A DNA stretch of 64,000 bases from JACMLX01 sp040384325 (GCA_040384325.1 JAZKJL010000005.1:1054001-1118000); one strand, 5' to 3'; shown: positions 18,409-28,038, counted from the stretch's first letter. Made by a program: numbers and translations. The notes: generated by a model from the sequence alone, not told the origin.

Positions 18409-19002
18409 ATGTCCGCTTGCAGCGCGCGAGCGATCGTCCTGACCGCGTTGGCACTGACGGGGGCTTGCACCCCACGTGCCGCGAATCCGGTTCGGGCCGT
18501 CATCCCGCGCGGCGAACTGCAACTGGCGGCCAATCCGACAGCAGTGCTGGACAGTGCCCGGCGCCTGATGCTGACCGACTCGAACGTGGCCCTCGTCTCG
18601 GTGGATACCGACGGGCAGCCGCGCGTGCGCACGGTGCAGGCTTTCGTCGACCCGGTGGACCCGCTGCGTCCGGCAGCTGGCGTCACCGTGTGGGTGATGA
18701 CGCGCCTCACGACACGTAAGGTCGAGCAGGTCCGACGGCATCCGCAGGTCACGCTGTACTTCAACAACGACGCCGCGTTCAGCTACGCGACCATCATGGG
18801 TGTCGCCATCGTGCACACCGATCCTGAGCACCCGGGTGCGAAGCGGCATTACGATGCGGACTTCGCGCAATTCTTCTGGCCAGACTTCCCCCGTGACTTC
18901 GTGATGCTCGAGATTCGGCCGCGGTGGCTGGAGTACATGGGTCCCGGCGTTCCGAACGACCGGCGCAACTGGCGCCCACAAGCCGTGACGTTCGATCCCT
19001 GA
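18409..19002 (+). CDS. Pyridoxamine 5'-phosphate oxidase-like lipoprotein
   Basis: 197 residues from ATG 18409; the lipoprotein signal ends at ALTGAC. The split-barrel flavin-binding domain is seen in ALVSVDTDGQPRVRTVQAF, WVMTRLTTRKVEQVRRHPQVTLYF and GVAIVHTDPE. It resembles general stress protein 26-type PNPOx homologues. An exported, lipid-anchored PNPOx-like protein is less usual than the cytosolic form. Cofactor (FMN, F420 or haem) cannot be assigned. Confidence 0.8.
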   Translation: MSACSARAIVLTALALTGACTPRAANPVRAVIPRGELQLAANPTAVLDSARRLMLTDSNVALVSVDTDGQPRVRTVQAFVDPVDPLRPAAGVTVWVMTRLTTRKVEQVRRHPQVTLYFNNDAAFSYATIMGVAIVHTDPEHPGAKRHYDADFAQFFWPDFPRDFVMLEIRPRWLEYMGPGVPNDRRNWRPQAVTFDP

Positions 19003-19078
19003 CGCGGGGGGCACTCGACCCCGACGCTGACTGTCCGGATGACCGATCTGCATCCACATCCGAGAGGAGACCGCGACG

Positions 19079-19288
19079 ATGGGAACTGAACCGAAGGTGA
19101 AAGGTCCGGCGTCGTACTTTCCGTCCATCGAGAAGACGCACGGCAAGCCGATGCAGCACTGGTTCGACGTGGTGAAGAAGGCCGGACCATTGACACACAT
19201 GCAGCTGGTGGCACTGCTCAAGGCCGAGCACCAGCTGGGACATGGGCACGCCAACGCGATCGTGGCGCACGTGCTGGCAGCGCGGTGA
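19079..19288 (+). CDS. DUF4287 domain protein
   Basis: 69 residues with a strong AGGAG. The product matches DUF4287 in full (SYFPSIEKTHGKPMQHWFDVV, then LVALLKAEHQLGHGHANAIVAHV). These short helical proteins often occur with DUF1801 or DUF5655 domains; function unknown. Confidence 0.82.
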   Translation: MGTEPKVKGPASYFPSIEKTHGKPMQHWFDVVKKAGPLTHMQLVALLKAEHQLGHGHANAIVAHVLAAR

Positions 19289-19389
19289 CCTGGTCGAGGG
19301 ATCGCCGCGGCAGTGGTGCTGGTTGCTGCCTCTGGGGACGGATGGTACCGTAGGCCGAGCCGTCCGCTCCCTCCTCAAGCCGCGCGAAC

Positions 19390-21459
19390 ATGCCCTCACT
19401 CGTCCGCCGAGCCGCCCTCCTCATCGTGCTGGCCGCGGCGGGCAGCTGCAGGTCGCGCGACGAGGCACCGACTCGGCCTCGCTATCCCGCCGCCCGCATG
19501 GTGGCAGTCGTCGACGACTACCACGGCACCAGGGTGCCGGACCCGTATCGTTGGCTGGAGGACCTGCAGTCACCCGAGGTGCAACGCTGGGCGGCGGCAC
19601 AGACGACGCTCGCACGGCCGTTCCTGCAGGAAAACGCGGTGCGTCCATGGCTGTTGGCGCGCGTGGATTCACTGGCCGAATTCTGGAAGGAGCCTGGCGA
19701 CGACTCGCGTGAAACGTCGCCGCTCGGAGACGTGGCGTTGTCCGCCGGTCAGTCGATCGATGACGTGTGGGTGGCACCCGACAAGCGACACGCCGTGTAC
19801 ACCGTGTCGACCAACGGCAGCGAATGGGTGGACACGCGCATCCGGCGACTCACCGATTCGACCGATCTGGGCGAGCACCTGGAAGACCTGCTTTGGTCCG
19901 ATGCCTCCTGGACGAAGGACAGTCGTGGCTTCTTCCATGTGCGCAGCCTGAAACCGTCGCCAGGCGAACGTGTGCTGCGCAAAGGCCCGGTGGTCTACTA
20001 CCACAGGCTGGGCACGCCGCAGTCGGAGGACGTCGCGATCCTGCGCATGCCGCCGACGGAACGGGAGGTGGAGCTGGAGCAGGAGCTCTCCGACGATGGG
20101 CGCTACCTTTTCATCTACGAAGGCAACGGCGCGCACGTGGAGAGCATCGGCTGGCTGCTGACGCGCATGCATGTCCTCGACCTCGGTGATCCGTTGCGGC
20201 CGGCCATCGGCGGTACGGTGGTGCCGCTGTCGGCGGCGCGCGATGCCGCGTACCGCGTGGTCGCAACCACGGGTGACAGCATCTACCTGTTCACCGATCG
20301 CGATGCACCGCGGCGTCGGGTGGTGGTGTTCAGCCTCGCGAATCCGTCGGTGGACGCGTGGCGCGACGTGGTGCCGGAGTCTGCGGATCTGATCGATGAC
20401 GTGATCGACATTCACGGCCGTTTCATGGTGCAGACGCTGCGCAACGTGCAGAATGGCATGACGATCTATGAGCGCAGTGGGCGGCGGGTGCGCGAGCTGC
20501 CGATTCCACCGATGACCGTGATCGAGCGCGCGCGTGCCGGAGCCGCGAACGAAGTCGTGCTGGAAATGATGGAAGGGTTCTCGCCCACGCGGCGACGGTA
20601 CGACGTGGTGACCGGACGGATGACCGTCGAACGCGCGCCACGCCTGCCGATCGGCGCCGAGGTGTACGAGATCCGGCAGGTGTGGTATCCATCGAAGGAC
20701 GGCGTGAAGGTGCCGATGTTCCTGGCGCATCGTCGTGACCTGGTGCGCGACGGGTCGCACCCCGTGGTCCTGGCCGGCTACGGCGCCTCGAGCCAGCTGG
20801 CGCTCCCCTACCTCGACGAGTACGCGCTCGCGTCACTGGAAATGGGACTCGTGATCGCGCTCCCCGCGTTGCGCGGTGGCGGCGAGTTCGGCCGCGCGTG
20901 GTACGAGGCAGCGATCCTGGAGAGAAAGCAGACCACGCTCGACGATTTCATCGCCGCTGCCGAATACCTGGTTCGTGAGAAATACACGTCGCCGGCGCGT
21001 CTTGCGATCACCGGGGCATCGAATGGCGGGCTCCTCGTGACGGCGGTGATCAACCAGCGGCCGGACCTGTTCCGGGTGGCAGTGGCCGGTGTGCCGCAGA
21101 CGGACAACCTGCGTTACGACCGCGGCCGTCACAACACACAATTCGGCAACCCCAAGGATCCCGCACACTTCCCGTTCCTGCTGGCGTATTCGCCGGTGCA
21201 CAACGTGAAGCCGAACACGTGTCATCCGGCGACGCTGATCACGACGGCGCTGAACGACGATCGCGCACCGGCGTGGATGGCGCTGAAATACACGGCGACA
21301 CTGCAAGCCGCGCAAAGTTGTGACCGGCCGGTGATCCTGCGCGCCGATACCGGTGGCGGGCATATTGGCGACGAACGCAACGATGCGGCCGATTTCATCG
21401 CGTTCGTCGCGAGCCAGCTCGGCGTCACGCGGCCGGGCATGGTGCCAGTGTCACCGTGA
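19390..21459 (+). CDS. Prolyl oligopeptidase family (S9A) exported serine peptidase
   Basis: 689 residues; an N-terminal lipobox-like signal (VLAAAGSC) suggests lipid anchoring. The propeller domain starts with DDYHGTRVPDPYRWLEDLQS, the S9A hallmark. The C-terminal alpha/beta-hydrolase carries Ser544 (GASNGG), Asp623/Asp624 (LNDDRAP) and His658 (GGGHIGDE). It cleaves short proline-containing peptides after proline. The downstream VOC gene starts about 200 bases later. First of three S9 peptidases in the window. Confidence 0.93.
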   Translation: MPSLVRRAALLIVLAAAGSCRSRDEAPTRPRYPAARMVAVVDDYHGTRVPDPYRWLEDLQSPEVQRWAAAQTTLARPFLQENAVRPWLLARVDSLAEFWKEPGDDSRETSPLGDVALSAGQSIDDVWVAPDKRHAVYTVSTNGSEWVDTRIRRLTDSTDLGEHLEDLLWSDASWTKDSRGFFHVRSLKPSPGERVLRKGPVVYYHRLGTPQSEDVAILRMPPTEREVELEQELSDDGRYLFIYEGNGAHVESIGWLLTRMHVLDLGDPLRPAIGGTVVPLSAARDAAYRVVATTGDSIYLFTDRDAPRRRVVVFSLANPSVDAWRDVVPESADLIDDVIDIHGRFMVQTLRNVQNGMTIYERSGRRVRELPIPPMTVIERARAGAANEVVLEMMEGFSPTRRRYDVVTGRMTVERAPRLPIGAEVYEIRQVWYPSKDGVKVPMFLAHRRDLVRDGSHPVVLAGYGASSQLALPYLDEYALASLEMGLVIALPALRGGGEFGRAWYEAAILERKQTTLDDFIAAAEYLVREKYTSPARLAITGASNGGLLVTAVINQRPDLFRVAVAGVPQTDNLRYDRGRHNTQFGNPKDPAHFPFLLAYSPVHNVKPNTCHPATLITTALNDDRAPAWMALKYTATLQAAQSCDRPVILRADTGGGHIGDERNDAADFIAFVASQLGVTRPGMVPVSP

Positions 21460-21656
21460 TGTGTCATGACGCACCGTAGCGACGCTGACGTCCTGGACAG
21501 CAGAAGACGTATGGCGTGGCGCGCCGACACATCGCCAGTCGTGCGCACGCGGCGTATGTTGACGCGCCGACGTCGCGTGATGTGCGCGGTGCCGTGGTGG
21601 CGCCCGCACCGTCGGTTTTGCCAGACCGTCACTGACCATCACGGAGAACGCACCTC

Positions 21657-22139
21657 ATGACACCAGCGAAGAACACCATCTGTCTGTGGTATGACCGCGA
21701 CGCCGAAGAGGCCGCGCGATTCTACGCCGCGACCTTTCCCGACTCTGCCGTGCACGCGGTGCATCGCGCACCGGGCGACTACCCGTCCGGCAAGGAAGGT
21801 GATGTCCTGACGGTGGATTTCACCGTACTCGGCATTCCCTGCATGGGATTGAATGGCGGACCGACCTTCAAGCACTCCGAGGCGTTCTCGTTTCAGGTTG
21901 CCACAGTCGATCAGGAGGAGACCGACCGCTACTGGAATGCGATCGTCGGTAACGGTGGCGCGGAGAGCGAGTGTGGCTGGTGCAAGGACAAGTGGGGGCT
22001 GTCGTGGCAGATCACGCCAATCGTCCTCTCCGAGGCGATCACCGATCCCGATCCGGCGGTGGCGAAGCGCGCGTTCGACGCCATGATGACGATGCAGAAG
22101 ATCGACGTGGCGAAGATCGAGGCCGCGCGCCGCGGGTGA
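21657..22139 (+). CDS. PhnB-like VOC superfamily protein (COG3865 type)
   Basis: 160 residues. Motifs ICLWYDRDAEEAARFYAATFPDS, EAFSFQVATVDQEETDRYWNAI and CGWCKDKWGLSWQITP place it with the same group as the protein at 9391-9858. GGAGAACGC precedes the ATG. It ends with the family tail MMTMQKIDVAKIEAA. Substrate unknown. Confidence 0.87.
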   Translation: MTPAKNTICLWYDRDAEEAARFYAATFPDSAVHAVHRAPGDYPSGKEGDVLTVDFTVLGIPCMGLNGGPTFKHSEAFSFQVATVDQEETDRYWNAIVGNGGAESECGWCKDKWGLSWQITPIVLSEAITDPDPAVAKRAFDAMMTMQKIDVAKIEAARRG

Positions 22140-22221
22140 CATCGACCGGTTGCACGGCACGATGCGCATTCACTACCGTGGTCAGGCACGTCATCGAACC
22201 ATCATGGCGCAGGGAATCGAC

Positions 22222-22641
22222 ATGACGAAGGACACCGGTCCCACCACCGAACCAGCCGCGGCGCTGATCACCAAACGCATCGCCGACCTCGGTGATTGGC
22301 GCGGCGAGATGCTGGCGCACGTACGCAAGCTGATACTCGCCGCCGATCCCGGTGTGATCGAGGAGTGGAAATGGATGGGCACACCGGTCTGGTCGCATCA
22401 CGGCATCGTCTGCACCGGTGAGACGTACAAGGCGGTGGTGAAGCTCACCTTCCACAAGGGCGCCTCGCTCGAGGACACGGCGAAGCTGTTCAACGCCAGC
22501 CTGGAGGGGAACGCGCGTCGCGCGATCGACATCCGGGAGGGCGAGGTGCTGGACGACGCGAAGTTCACGGCGCTGATTCGCGAGGCGATCCGCTTCAACG
22601 TCGGCGCCAAGGCGAAGGGCGCGAAGAAGCCGAAAGGTTGA
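22222..22641 (+). CDS. DUF1801 family protein
   Basis: 139 residues from ATG 22222, which has AGGGA six bases upstream; ATG 22204 is an in-frame alternative. The YdhG/frataxin-like fold is recognised from GDWRGEMLAHVRKLILAADP, EEWKWMGTPVWSHHGIVCT and LFNASLEGNARRAIDI. The Lys/Ala-rich tail KAKGAKKPKG is common in the family. Function unknown; a divergent member is at 54461-54847. Confidence 0.85.
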   Translation: MTKDTGPTTEPAAALITKRIADLGDWRGEMLAHVRKLILAADPGVIEEWKWMGTPVWSHHGIVCTGETYKAVVKLTFHKGASLEDTAKLFNASLEGNARRAIDIREGEVLDDAKFTALIREAIRFNVGAKAKGAKKPKG

Positions 22642-22693
22642 GCGGTCACCGCAGCCGTCGCGGGTATGCCGAGGTTTCGAATGCAACTGCGTG

Positions 22694-23680
22694 ATGCGCG
22701 TGACCCTTCACCCGAGACCCTCCGTGACCGACGGCGATTGGACTTTTGCGAACGTGACACAGGCGCTGGAGCGTGGCGACTGCACCCGGCTCGCGCCGTG
22801 GTTCGAGGCGGCCGATCGTGACGTGAGCGCCAGCGTGTTGCGCGAGTGGGTCGAGGGTGGTGCCTTCCGAGCGCATCCCGTGGCATTGGCCGAGGCACTG
22901 ACCACGGCCTGCTGGCTTGGCAGCACGGAGGTGGCGCGGTACCTGCTGGCACAGGGTGTGGATGCCGAGGCGGGTACGGCGACGGGCATGAACGCGCTGC
23001 ACTGGGCCGTGAACCGCGGCCAACTTGCGGCGGTGGATTTGCTGCTCACGCATGGCGTGGCGCTCGAGAGTCGCAACGTGCACGGCGTGACCGCGCTCGG
23101 TACCGCCGTCTGGTCGGCGAGGCACGAATCCCGACCGCAGCACGTGGCGATCGTCGAACGCCTGCTGCGTGCTGGCGCCGATGTCTCCACCGTGCCCCTG
23201 CCGACAGGAATTGCGGCAATCGATGCACTGCTGCGCGACGCGCCAGTGACACACGGTGATGTCGCACCACCGGCGCACACCAGCCGGTCAGCTGTCGCGC
23301 GTCCGATCGAGGTGACGAACCTGGCGGCACAGTTGCGGACCACCGACCTCGCGTCGTCGATCCGCTTCTACACATCGCTACCGGGATTCACGCTCGAGTT
23401 CCAGCACCAGGATTTCTACGCCGGTATCCGAGTCGGACGGCAGCGGTTCCACCTCAAGCAGGTGGATGAAAAGGATCCGTCGATCGAGATGGTGACGCAC
23501 GGCGATCACCTGCACCTGTACTTCGAGACACCGGATGCACAGGCGGCGGCCGAGGCGGTGGAGGCGGCCGGCGTCCCGCTGTTGCGCAGCGTGCATCGCA
23601 CGCCGTGGGAGACACAGGAGTTCGTGATCCGCGACGATCAGGGTCACACGCTGTATTTCGGCCAGCCGCTGGAGGGCTGA
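22694..23680 (+). CDS. Ankyrin-repeat/VOC (glyoxalase) fusion protein
   Basis: 328 residues. Residues about 15-180 form ankyrin-type repeats (ALTTACWLGSTEVARYLLAQGVDAE, NALHWAVNRGQLAAVDLLLTHGV, HVAIVERLLRAGADVS). After a linker, residues about 200-328 form a glyoxalase/VOC domain (LAAQLRTTDLASSIRFYTSLPGF, HLKQVDE, FVIRDDQGHTLYFGQ). No frameshift or stop lies between them, so it is one polypeptide. Function is not known. GTG 22691 immediately precedes the chosen ATG. Confidence 0.82.
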   Translation: MRVTLHPRPSVTDGDWTFANVTQALERGDCTRLAPWFEAADRDVSASVLREWVEGGAFRAHPVALAEALTTACWLGSTEVARYLLAQGVDAEAGTATGMNALHWAVNRGQLAAVDLLLTHGVALESRNVHGVTALGTAVWSARHESRPQHVAIVERLLRAGADVSTVPLPTGIAAIDALLRDAPVTHGDVAPPAHTSRSAVARPIEVTNLAAQLRTTDLASSIRFYTSLPGFTLEFQHQDFYAGIRVGRQRFHLKQVDEKDPSIEMVTHGDHLHLYFETPDAQAAAEAVEAAGVPLLRSVHRTPWETQEFVIRDDQGHTLYFGQPLEG

Positions 23681-23781
23681 GGCACCGGCGTGTGACGACA
23701 CGTCGCCGGCGCGCGCGCGACGTGACGCGCCTGTGGACCGCGTCGTCTGCGACGGAGGCCTGTCCACCCCGTCCCCTGCCG

Positions 23782-24510
23782 ATGAAGCCCACCAAGCCGT
23801 TCCTGTTCACCCTCGCGCTGATCGCCGTCGCGGGTATCACGGTGGTCATCACGCCGGCGCGCGCGCGGGCGGCCGAGACGAACGAACCGTTTCCGCTTTC
23901 GACAGCGCTGACACCGGCGATGATCGAGTTCTTCGGCCTCGCACCGGCGTTTGAGCGCCCGTCGCTGCCGGCGCTGCTGGCGTGTCAGGCACGCCCGGCC
24001 TGCGGTGACAGCGACACCTCACGGGTGCGATTCACCGACGCGGCCGGGCACGACGTGGCGGCATACGATGGAACGCCGGCCACCGCGATCGAGCAGGTGC
24101 GGCGGCAGGTGGTCGTGGCGAGCAACGGCATCACCGAGACGCGCACGACGGTCCGTCGCTATGCGCAGGATGTGCAGGATCGACTGGTGATGAGCGGCAT
24201 CGATTCCCTGGTGAAGCGCGACCTGGGCGCGCCGGGTCGCACGGGATCGCTGATCGTGCACGTGCGGCGGTACGCCGACATCCGCTACCGGATGAACGAC
24301 CCGCAGTTCACCTGGCCGATGACCGGGCTGGTGGTGCTGGAATTGTCGCACGCCATCGGGGCCGGCGAGCTGTCACCGCCACGCGCCACCAGCCACGCTG
24401 CCGTGAGCTTCGACGGGACGCGCTTTGCCCACATCCTGACCACCGGAGCACTCACACACCGCGTGGACCTGCAGGCGCGCCGGCTGGAGACGACGGTACC
24501 GGATCGGTAG
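23782..24510 (+). CDS. Exported protein of unknown function
   Basis: 242 residues with a Sec signal peptide (FLFTLALIAVAGITVVI, cleavage near ARARA-AE). The mature part is strand-rich with no recognised family. Features include two cysteines (Cys67, Cys73 region, ACQARPACGD) that could pair, and a conserved-looking RRYAQDVQDRLVMSGID stretch. Periplasmic or secreted location is inferred from the signal only. Confidence 0.65.
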   Translation: MKPTKPFLFTLALIAVAGITVVITPARARAAETNEPFPLSTALTPAMIEFFGLAPAFERPSLPALLACQARPACGDSDTSRVRFTDAAGHDVAAYDGTPATAIEQVRRQVVVASNGITETRTTVRRYAQDVQDRLVMSGIDSLVKRDLGAPGRTGSLIVHVRRYADIRYRMNDPQFTWPMTGLVVLELSHAIGAGELSPPRATSHAAVSFDGTRFAHILTTGALTHRVDLQARRLETTVPDR

Positions 24511-24573
24511 CACTCGGGCGGGAGCGGCAGTTGCGCCGCGAGGCGAGGCGCATTTTCCTGTCTGCATCCTGCC

Positions 24574-25704
24574 ATGCCGCGCACACTTCGCCTCGTTCCA
24601 TACGATCCTGCCTGGCCCGACCGCTTCGCCGCCGAGGCGGCGCGCCTGCACGCGTCGATCGGCGAGCATGTGATTGCGATCGAGCACGTGGGCAGCACCG
24701 CGGTGCCGGGTCTGGCGGGCAAGCCGGTGCTCGACATCGGGATCGCCGTCGCTGACGAGGCTGCGGCTGACGCCTGCATCGCGCCGCTCGCACCGCTGGG
24801 CTTCACGCATCGCGGTGCCCACGGCCCGGATCCCCGTCGGCGCTACTTCGTGCGCGACGAAGGTGGTGTTCGTGTGGTGCAGATCCATCTCTACATCCTG
24901 CCGGCGACCGCGTGGGACGAGCAGCGGCTGTTCCGCGATGCCCTGCGCGCCGACCCCGCCCTCGCCAGTGCCTACGCCGCCGAGAAGTACCGCGTGGCGG
25001 AGCAGGTCGGATGGGACAAGGCCGAGTACTCAGAGGCGAAAGGCGACTTCGTGCAGCAGGTGCTCGCGACGCGACGGACGGCGCAACCCGATCACCCAGC
25101 GGAGGTGTCGGTGGAGGCACCGCTGCCGCGGACCAGGCCCGCCGTGCGTCCGCCGCTGCGCATCGAGACACCGCGCCTGATCCTGCGCGCCTGGACGCCC
25201 GAGGATGCCTCGGCAGCGAAGGCCGCCATCGACCGCAGCCTGGAGCACCTGCGACCGTGGATGCCGTGGGCCAACGACGAGCCGTCGTCGCTGGAGGCGC
25301 TCACGGCGCGACTGCTCAAGTTCCGCGGGGAGTTCGACGCCGGCGAGGAGTGGGTGTACGGCATCTTCGCTCCCGATGACCGCACGGTGCTGGGCGGCAC
25401 CGGCCTGCACGCGCGCGTCGGACCAGAGGCGCTCGAGATCGGCTACTGGATCGACGTCACCGCCGTTCAACGCGGCTACGCGACCGAAGCGGCCGAGGCG
25501 CTCACCACACTGGCGTTGAGCTGGCCGGAGATCGCGCACGTCGAGATCCGCTGCGACCCCGCCAATGTGCCAAGTGCCGCGATCCCGGCACGCCTAGGGT
25601 ACACGCACGAGGAGACGCAACTCGGCGTGGTGGTCGAAGGCCGTCCGCGTGACACCATGGTGTGGCGACGGTACGCCAGCCGCGAGGCGATCGACGCGGG
25701 CTGA
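24574..25704 (+). CDS. GrpB (UPF0157)/GNAT acetyltransferase fusion
   Basis: 376 residues. Residues 1-165 match GrpB/UPF0157, a nucleotidyltransferase-fold family (LVPYDPAWPDRFAAEAARL, IEHVGSTAVPGLAGKPVLDIGI, RDALRADPALASAYAAEK). Residues about 190-365 match RimJ/RimL-type GNAT N-acetyltransferases (LRIETPRLILRAWTPEDA, IGYWIDVTAVQRGYATEAAEAL, NVPSAAIPARLGYTHEE). The reading frame is continuous across the joint. Both domains look intact. The GNAT half probably acetylates an amino group; substrate unknown. Confidence 0.88.
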   Translation: MPRTLRLVPYDPAWPDRFAAEAARLHASIGEHVIAIEHVGSTAVPGLAGKPVLDIGIAVADEAAADACIAPLAPLGFTHRGAHGPDPRRRYFVRDEGGVRVVQIHLYILPATAWDEQRLFRDALRADPALASAYAAEKYRVAEQVGWDKAEYSEAKGDFVQQVLATRRTAQPDHPAEVSVEAPLPRTRPAVRPPLRIETPRLILRAWTPEDASAAKAAIDRSLEHLRPWMPWANDEPSSLEALTARLLKFRGEFDAGEEWVYGIFAPDDRTVLGGTGLHARVGPEALEIGYWIDVTAVQRGYATEAAEALTTLALSWPEIAHVEIRCDPANVPSAAIPARLGYTHEETQLGVVVEGRPRDTMVWRRYASREAIDAG

Positions 25705-25724
25705 CATCGGCGCACCGTTCACGC

Positions 25725-26315
25725 TCAGTCCGCGCTGAGGTAGTGCGACGTGGCGTAGGACGCGAGCCGCCACCCGCCCTCGACGCGATGCCAGAGTGGG
25801 CTCCTCTTCGCGTTCAGCGACATCTCCCGGCCACCTTGCCGGTCGAGCGTAAAGCCGAGGGCGAGGTACGCGCTGGTCGATGCATCATTGAACGACTTCA
25901 GCTGCAGCTTGCCGTCGGAAAAGATGGATTCCTCTGACTGCGCGTTGTAGTGCGCGGCGCGGTTGAGGGCGAATTCCACCATGATCCCGCCTGCCTTCTC
26001 CGAACCGGGATGTGTCGTGAGGTTCACGATCTCGATGTGTCGCACGTCGAGGTTGATCTGCATGAGGGCGATCGGCTCGCCGCACAACCGGTACTCGAAG
26101 GTCACATGGCCGTCGCGACCGCTCTTGGCGACGAGGAAGTTGCCGACGTCGATCGCCCCGCTTGCATGGTCCGCCATGCGTCCCACCAGCGGTGGACCGG
26201 TCTCCGGTGAGCCATAGTGCCGCACCAGTTCCTGGAATCGCCGGACACGCGCGACTTCCTGATTGACGGGCACGTGGACGATCGGCGCGTGATTGACCCA
26301 GGTATAGTCGGGCAT
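25725..26315 (-). CDS. Possible GNAT-fold protein, unknown function
   Basis: 196 residues from ATG 26315 (upstream ATG 26345 also possible). The segment IVNLTTHPGSEKAGGIMVEFALNRAA and the later LKSFNDASTSAYLALGF resemble the acetyl-CoA-binding turn and C-terminal helix of GNAT enzymes. The rest has no recognised similarity. It converges on the GrpB-GNAT gene 20 bases away. The GNAT assignment is tentative. Confidence 0.6.
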   Translation of the reverse strand: MPDYTWVNHAPIVHVPVNQEVARVRRFQELVRHYGSPETGPPLVGRMADHASGAIDVGNFLVAKSGRDGHVTFEYRLCGEPIALMQINLDVRHIEIVNLTTHPGSEKAGGIMVEFALNRAAHYNAQSEESIFSDGKLQLKSFNDASTSAYLALGFTLDRQGGREMSLNAKRSPLWHRVEGGWRLASYATSHYLSAD

Positions 26316-26517
26316 GCGGGAAGCTCGGTGGACGTGAACGACCATGCCGGCGCTGGAGTGCGGCTGGCGTGCCCGGCGGGCGCAGAGTGAATTAACGATC
26401 GAAATCGTATCCGGGCAAAGCGCTTGCTCGGCGGGCTGCCCGGGCCATATATGCACGGTCGGACCCGATCCGGACATCCCAGACCCCGCCAGCTTTCCAA
26501 CGGCATTCTCCCGTCAG

Positions 26518-27144
26518 ATGAGCCTCACGAATCCTGCCCTGATCGTTGCCCGTGCGGCGCTCGGTGTCCTGACATTGGTGGCGGTCGCGGTGCAGCTGGT
26601 CTCCCACCTCGCCTCGGCATTCCCGGTCCTCAATTTCTTCAGCTACTTCACGATCCTCTGCAACAGTCTCGCCGGCGTCGTGCTGCTGCTGGGTGCGTAC
26701 CTCGGTGCGACGAAGGCCGACGTGCCGAGGTGGTACGACGGGTTACGGGCCGCGACGGTCGTGTACATGGCCGTCGTGGGCGTGGTGTTCGTGGCGCTGC
26801 TGCGCAACGTGGACCTCGGTGGACTGAAGCCATGGATCAATGCCACCCACCACTACCTGATGCCGGTGGTGATGGTCGTCGACTGGCTGGTCTGTCGCCC
26901 GCGCCAGGGTCCGGACGCGCGTTCACGGATGGTGACGCTCGTCTTCCCGCTGGTGTACGTGATCTACGTGCTGCTTCGCGGCGCCGCCGTCGGCTGGTAT
27001 CCATACCCGTTCCTGAATCCGGCGCTGGTTGGCGGGTATCCGATGGTGGCGGCATACGTCGCCGGCATGGTGGTGACGTTCGTGGTGGCGGGACTGCTGG
27101 TCGGTGTGGTGCACCGTCGCCAGCATGCAGCACAGGCAACGTGA
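26518..27144 (+). CDS. Pr6Pr-type integral membrane protein
   Basis: 208 residues with six hydrophobic helices. It carries the family pattern FFSYFTILCNSLAGVVLLLGA, LKPWINATHHYLMPVVMVVDWL and FPLVYVIYVLLRGA. This matches the Pr6Pr/FAR-17a-like group, whose bacterial members lack a defined function. The conserved HHYLMP histidines lie at a membrane face. Divergent from the preceding gene across about 200 bases. Confidence 0.8.
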   Translation: MSLTNPALIVARAALGVLTLVAVAVQLVSHLASAFPVLNFFSYFTILCNSLAGVVLLLGAYLGATKADVPRWYDGLRAATVVYMAVVGVVFVALLRNVDLGGLKPWINATHHYLMPVVMVVDWLVCRPRQGPDARSRMVTLVFPLVYVIYVLLRGAAVGWYPYPFLNPALVGGYPMVAAYVAGMVVTFVVAGLLVGVVHRRQHAAQAT

Positions 27145-27234
27145 CGATGCCGGTGTGCCGATGACGACGCGTGCGGCGGCGCTGTCGTGCTGACGCGCGG
27201 CATGACCATTCGAGAAACGGGAGCGGTGGTGGCG

Positions 27235-27975
27235 ATGCAGAAGATTCCGCAGGACGATCCCCGCGCCGTGGCGCTGGTGGCGGCGATCAGGCGAGGTGAC
27301 GTCGCCGAACTGCAGCAACAGCTGGATGGCGACCGCGCACTGGCAGCGGTGCGCATCAGCGATGCGCAGGGCGCCGCGCGTACGCTGCTGCACGTCGTGG
27401 CCGACTGGCCGGGACACTTGCCGCACGGTGCGGCGCTGGTGAGCGCACTGGCCAGCGCCGGCGCCGCGGTGGATGCGCCGATGATCCACAGCCGGCCGAA
27501 CGGCGCGCCGGAGACGGCATTGCACTGGGCCGCCAGCAGCGATGACGTGGCGGTGCTCGACGCCCTGCTGGACCACGGCGCGAACATCGAGGCGATGGGC
27601 GCCGTGCACACGGGTGGCACGGCGATGTCGGACGCGGTGGTGTTCGCGCAGTGGAACGCGGCACGGCGGCTGTTGGAGCGCGGTGCCGCGACCACGATCT
27701 GGCAGGCGGCCGCACTGGGCCTGGTCGATCGGGTGGCCGCTGCCTGTGCGGCGACGCCGGCGCCGTCGGCGCGGGACATCACCAACGCATTCTGGCACGC
27801 CTGCCGCGGCGGACAGCGCGCGACGGCGGAGTTCCTGCTGGCGCAGGGCGCCGACCTGCAGTGGGTGGGCTACGACGACCGCACACCGCTGGATGCCGCG
27901 CGCGACAGCGGCGACTCGGCCTTGATCACGTGGCTCACCAGTCAGGGCGCGCGTGGGTCATCCTCGCACTGGTGA
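27235..27975 (+). CDS. Ankyrin repeat protein
   Basis: 246 residues from ATG 27235; ATG 27202 is an alternative start. Repeats: LVAAIRRGDVAELQQQLDGDR, TLLHVVADWPGHLPHGAALVSAL, TALHWAASSDDVAVLDALLDHGANIEA, FWHACRGGQRATAEFLLAQGADLQW. The whole length matches a known cytosolic bacterial ankyrin family. Partner proteins are unknown. It is followed by a strong hairpin. Confidence 0.85.
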   Translation: MQKIPQDDPRAVALVAAIRRGDVAELQQQLDGDRALAAVRISDAQGAARTLLHVVADWPGHLPHGAALVSALASAGAAVDAPMIHSRPNGAPETALHWAASSDDVAVLDALLDHGANIEAMGAVHTGGTAMSDAVVFAQWNAARRLLERGAATTIWQAAALGLVDRVAAACAATPAPSARDITNAFWHACRGGQRATAEFLLAQGADLQWVGYDDRTPLDAARDSGDSALITWLTSQGARGSSSHW

Positions 27976-28006
27976 TGCGCCATGCGGTGCCGCGATCCCT
28001 GAAACG

Positions 28007-28038
28007 CAGCGAGGGAGCCTCGAAAGGCTCCCTCGCTG
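28007..28038. terminator. Bidirectional terminator hairpin
   Basis: A perfect 14-bp stem (CAGCGAGGGAGCCT with its complement) closes a CGAA loop. It lies between the convergent ankyrin and subtilase genes. There is no long T tract on either strand, but the stem is very stable. Confidence 0.75.
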
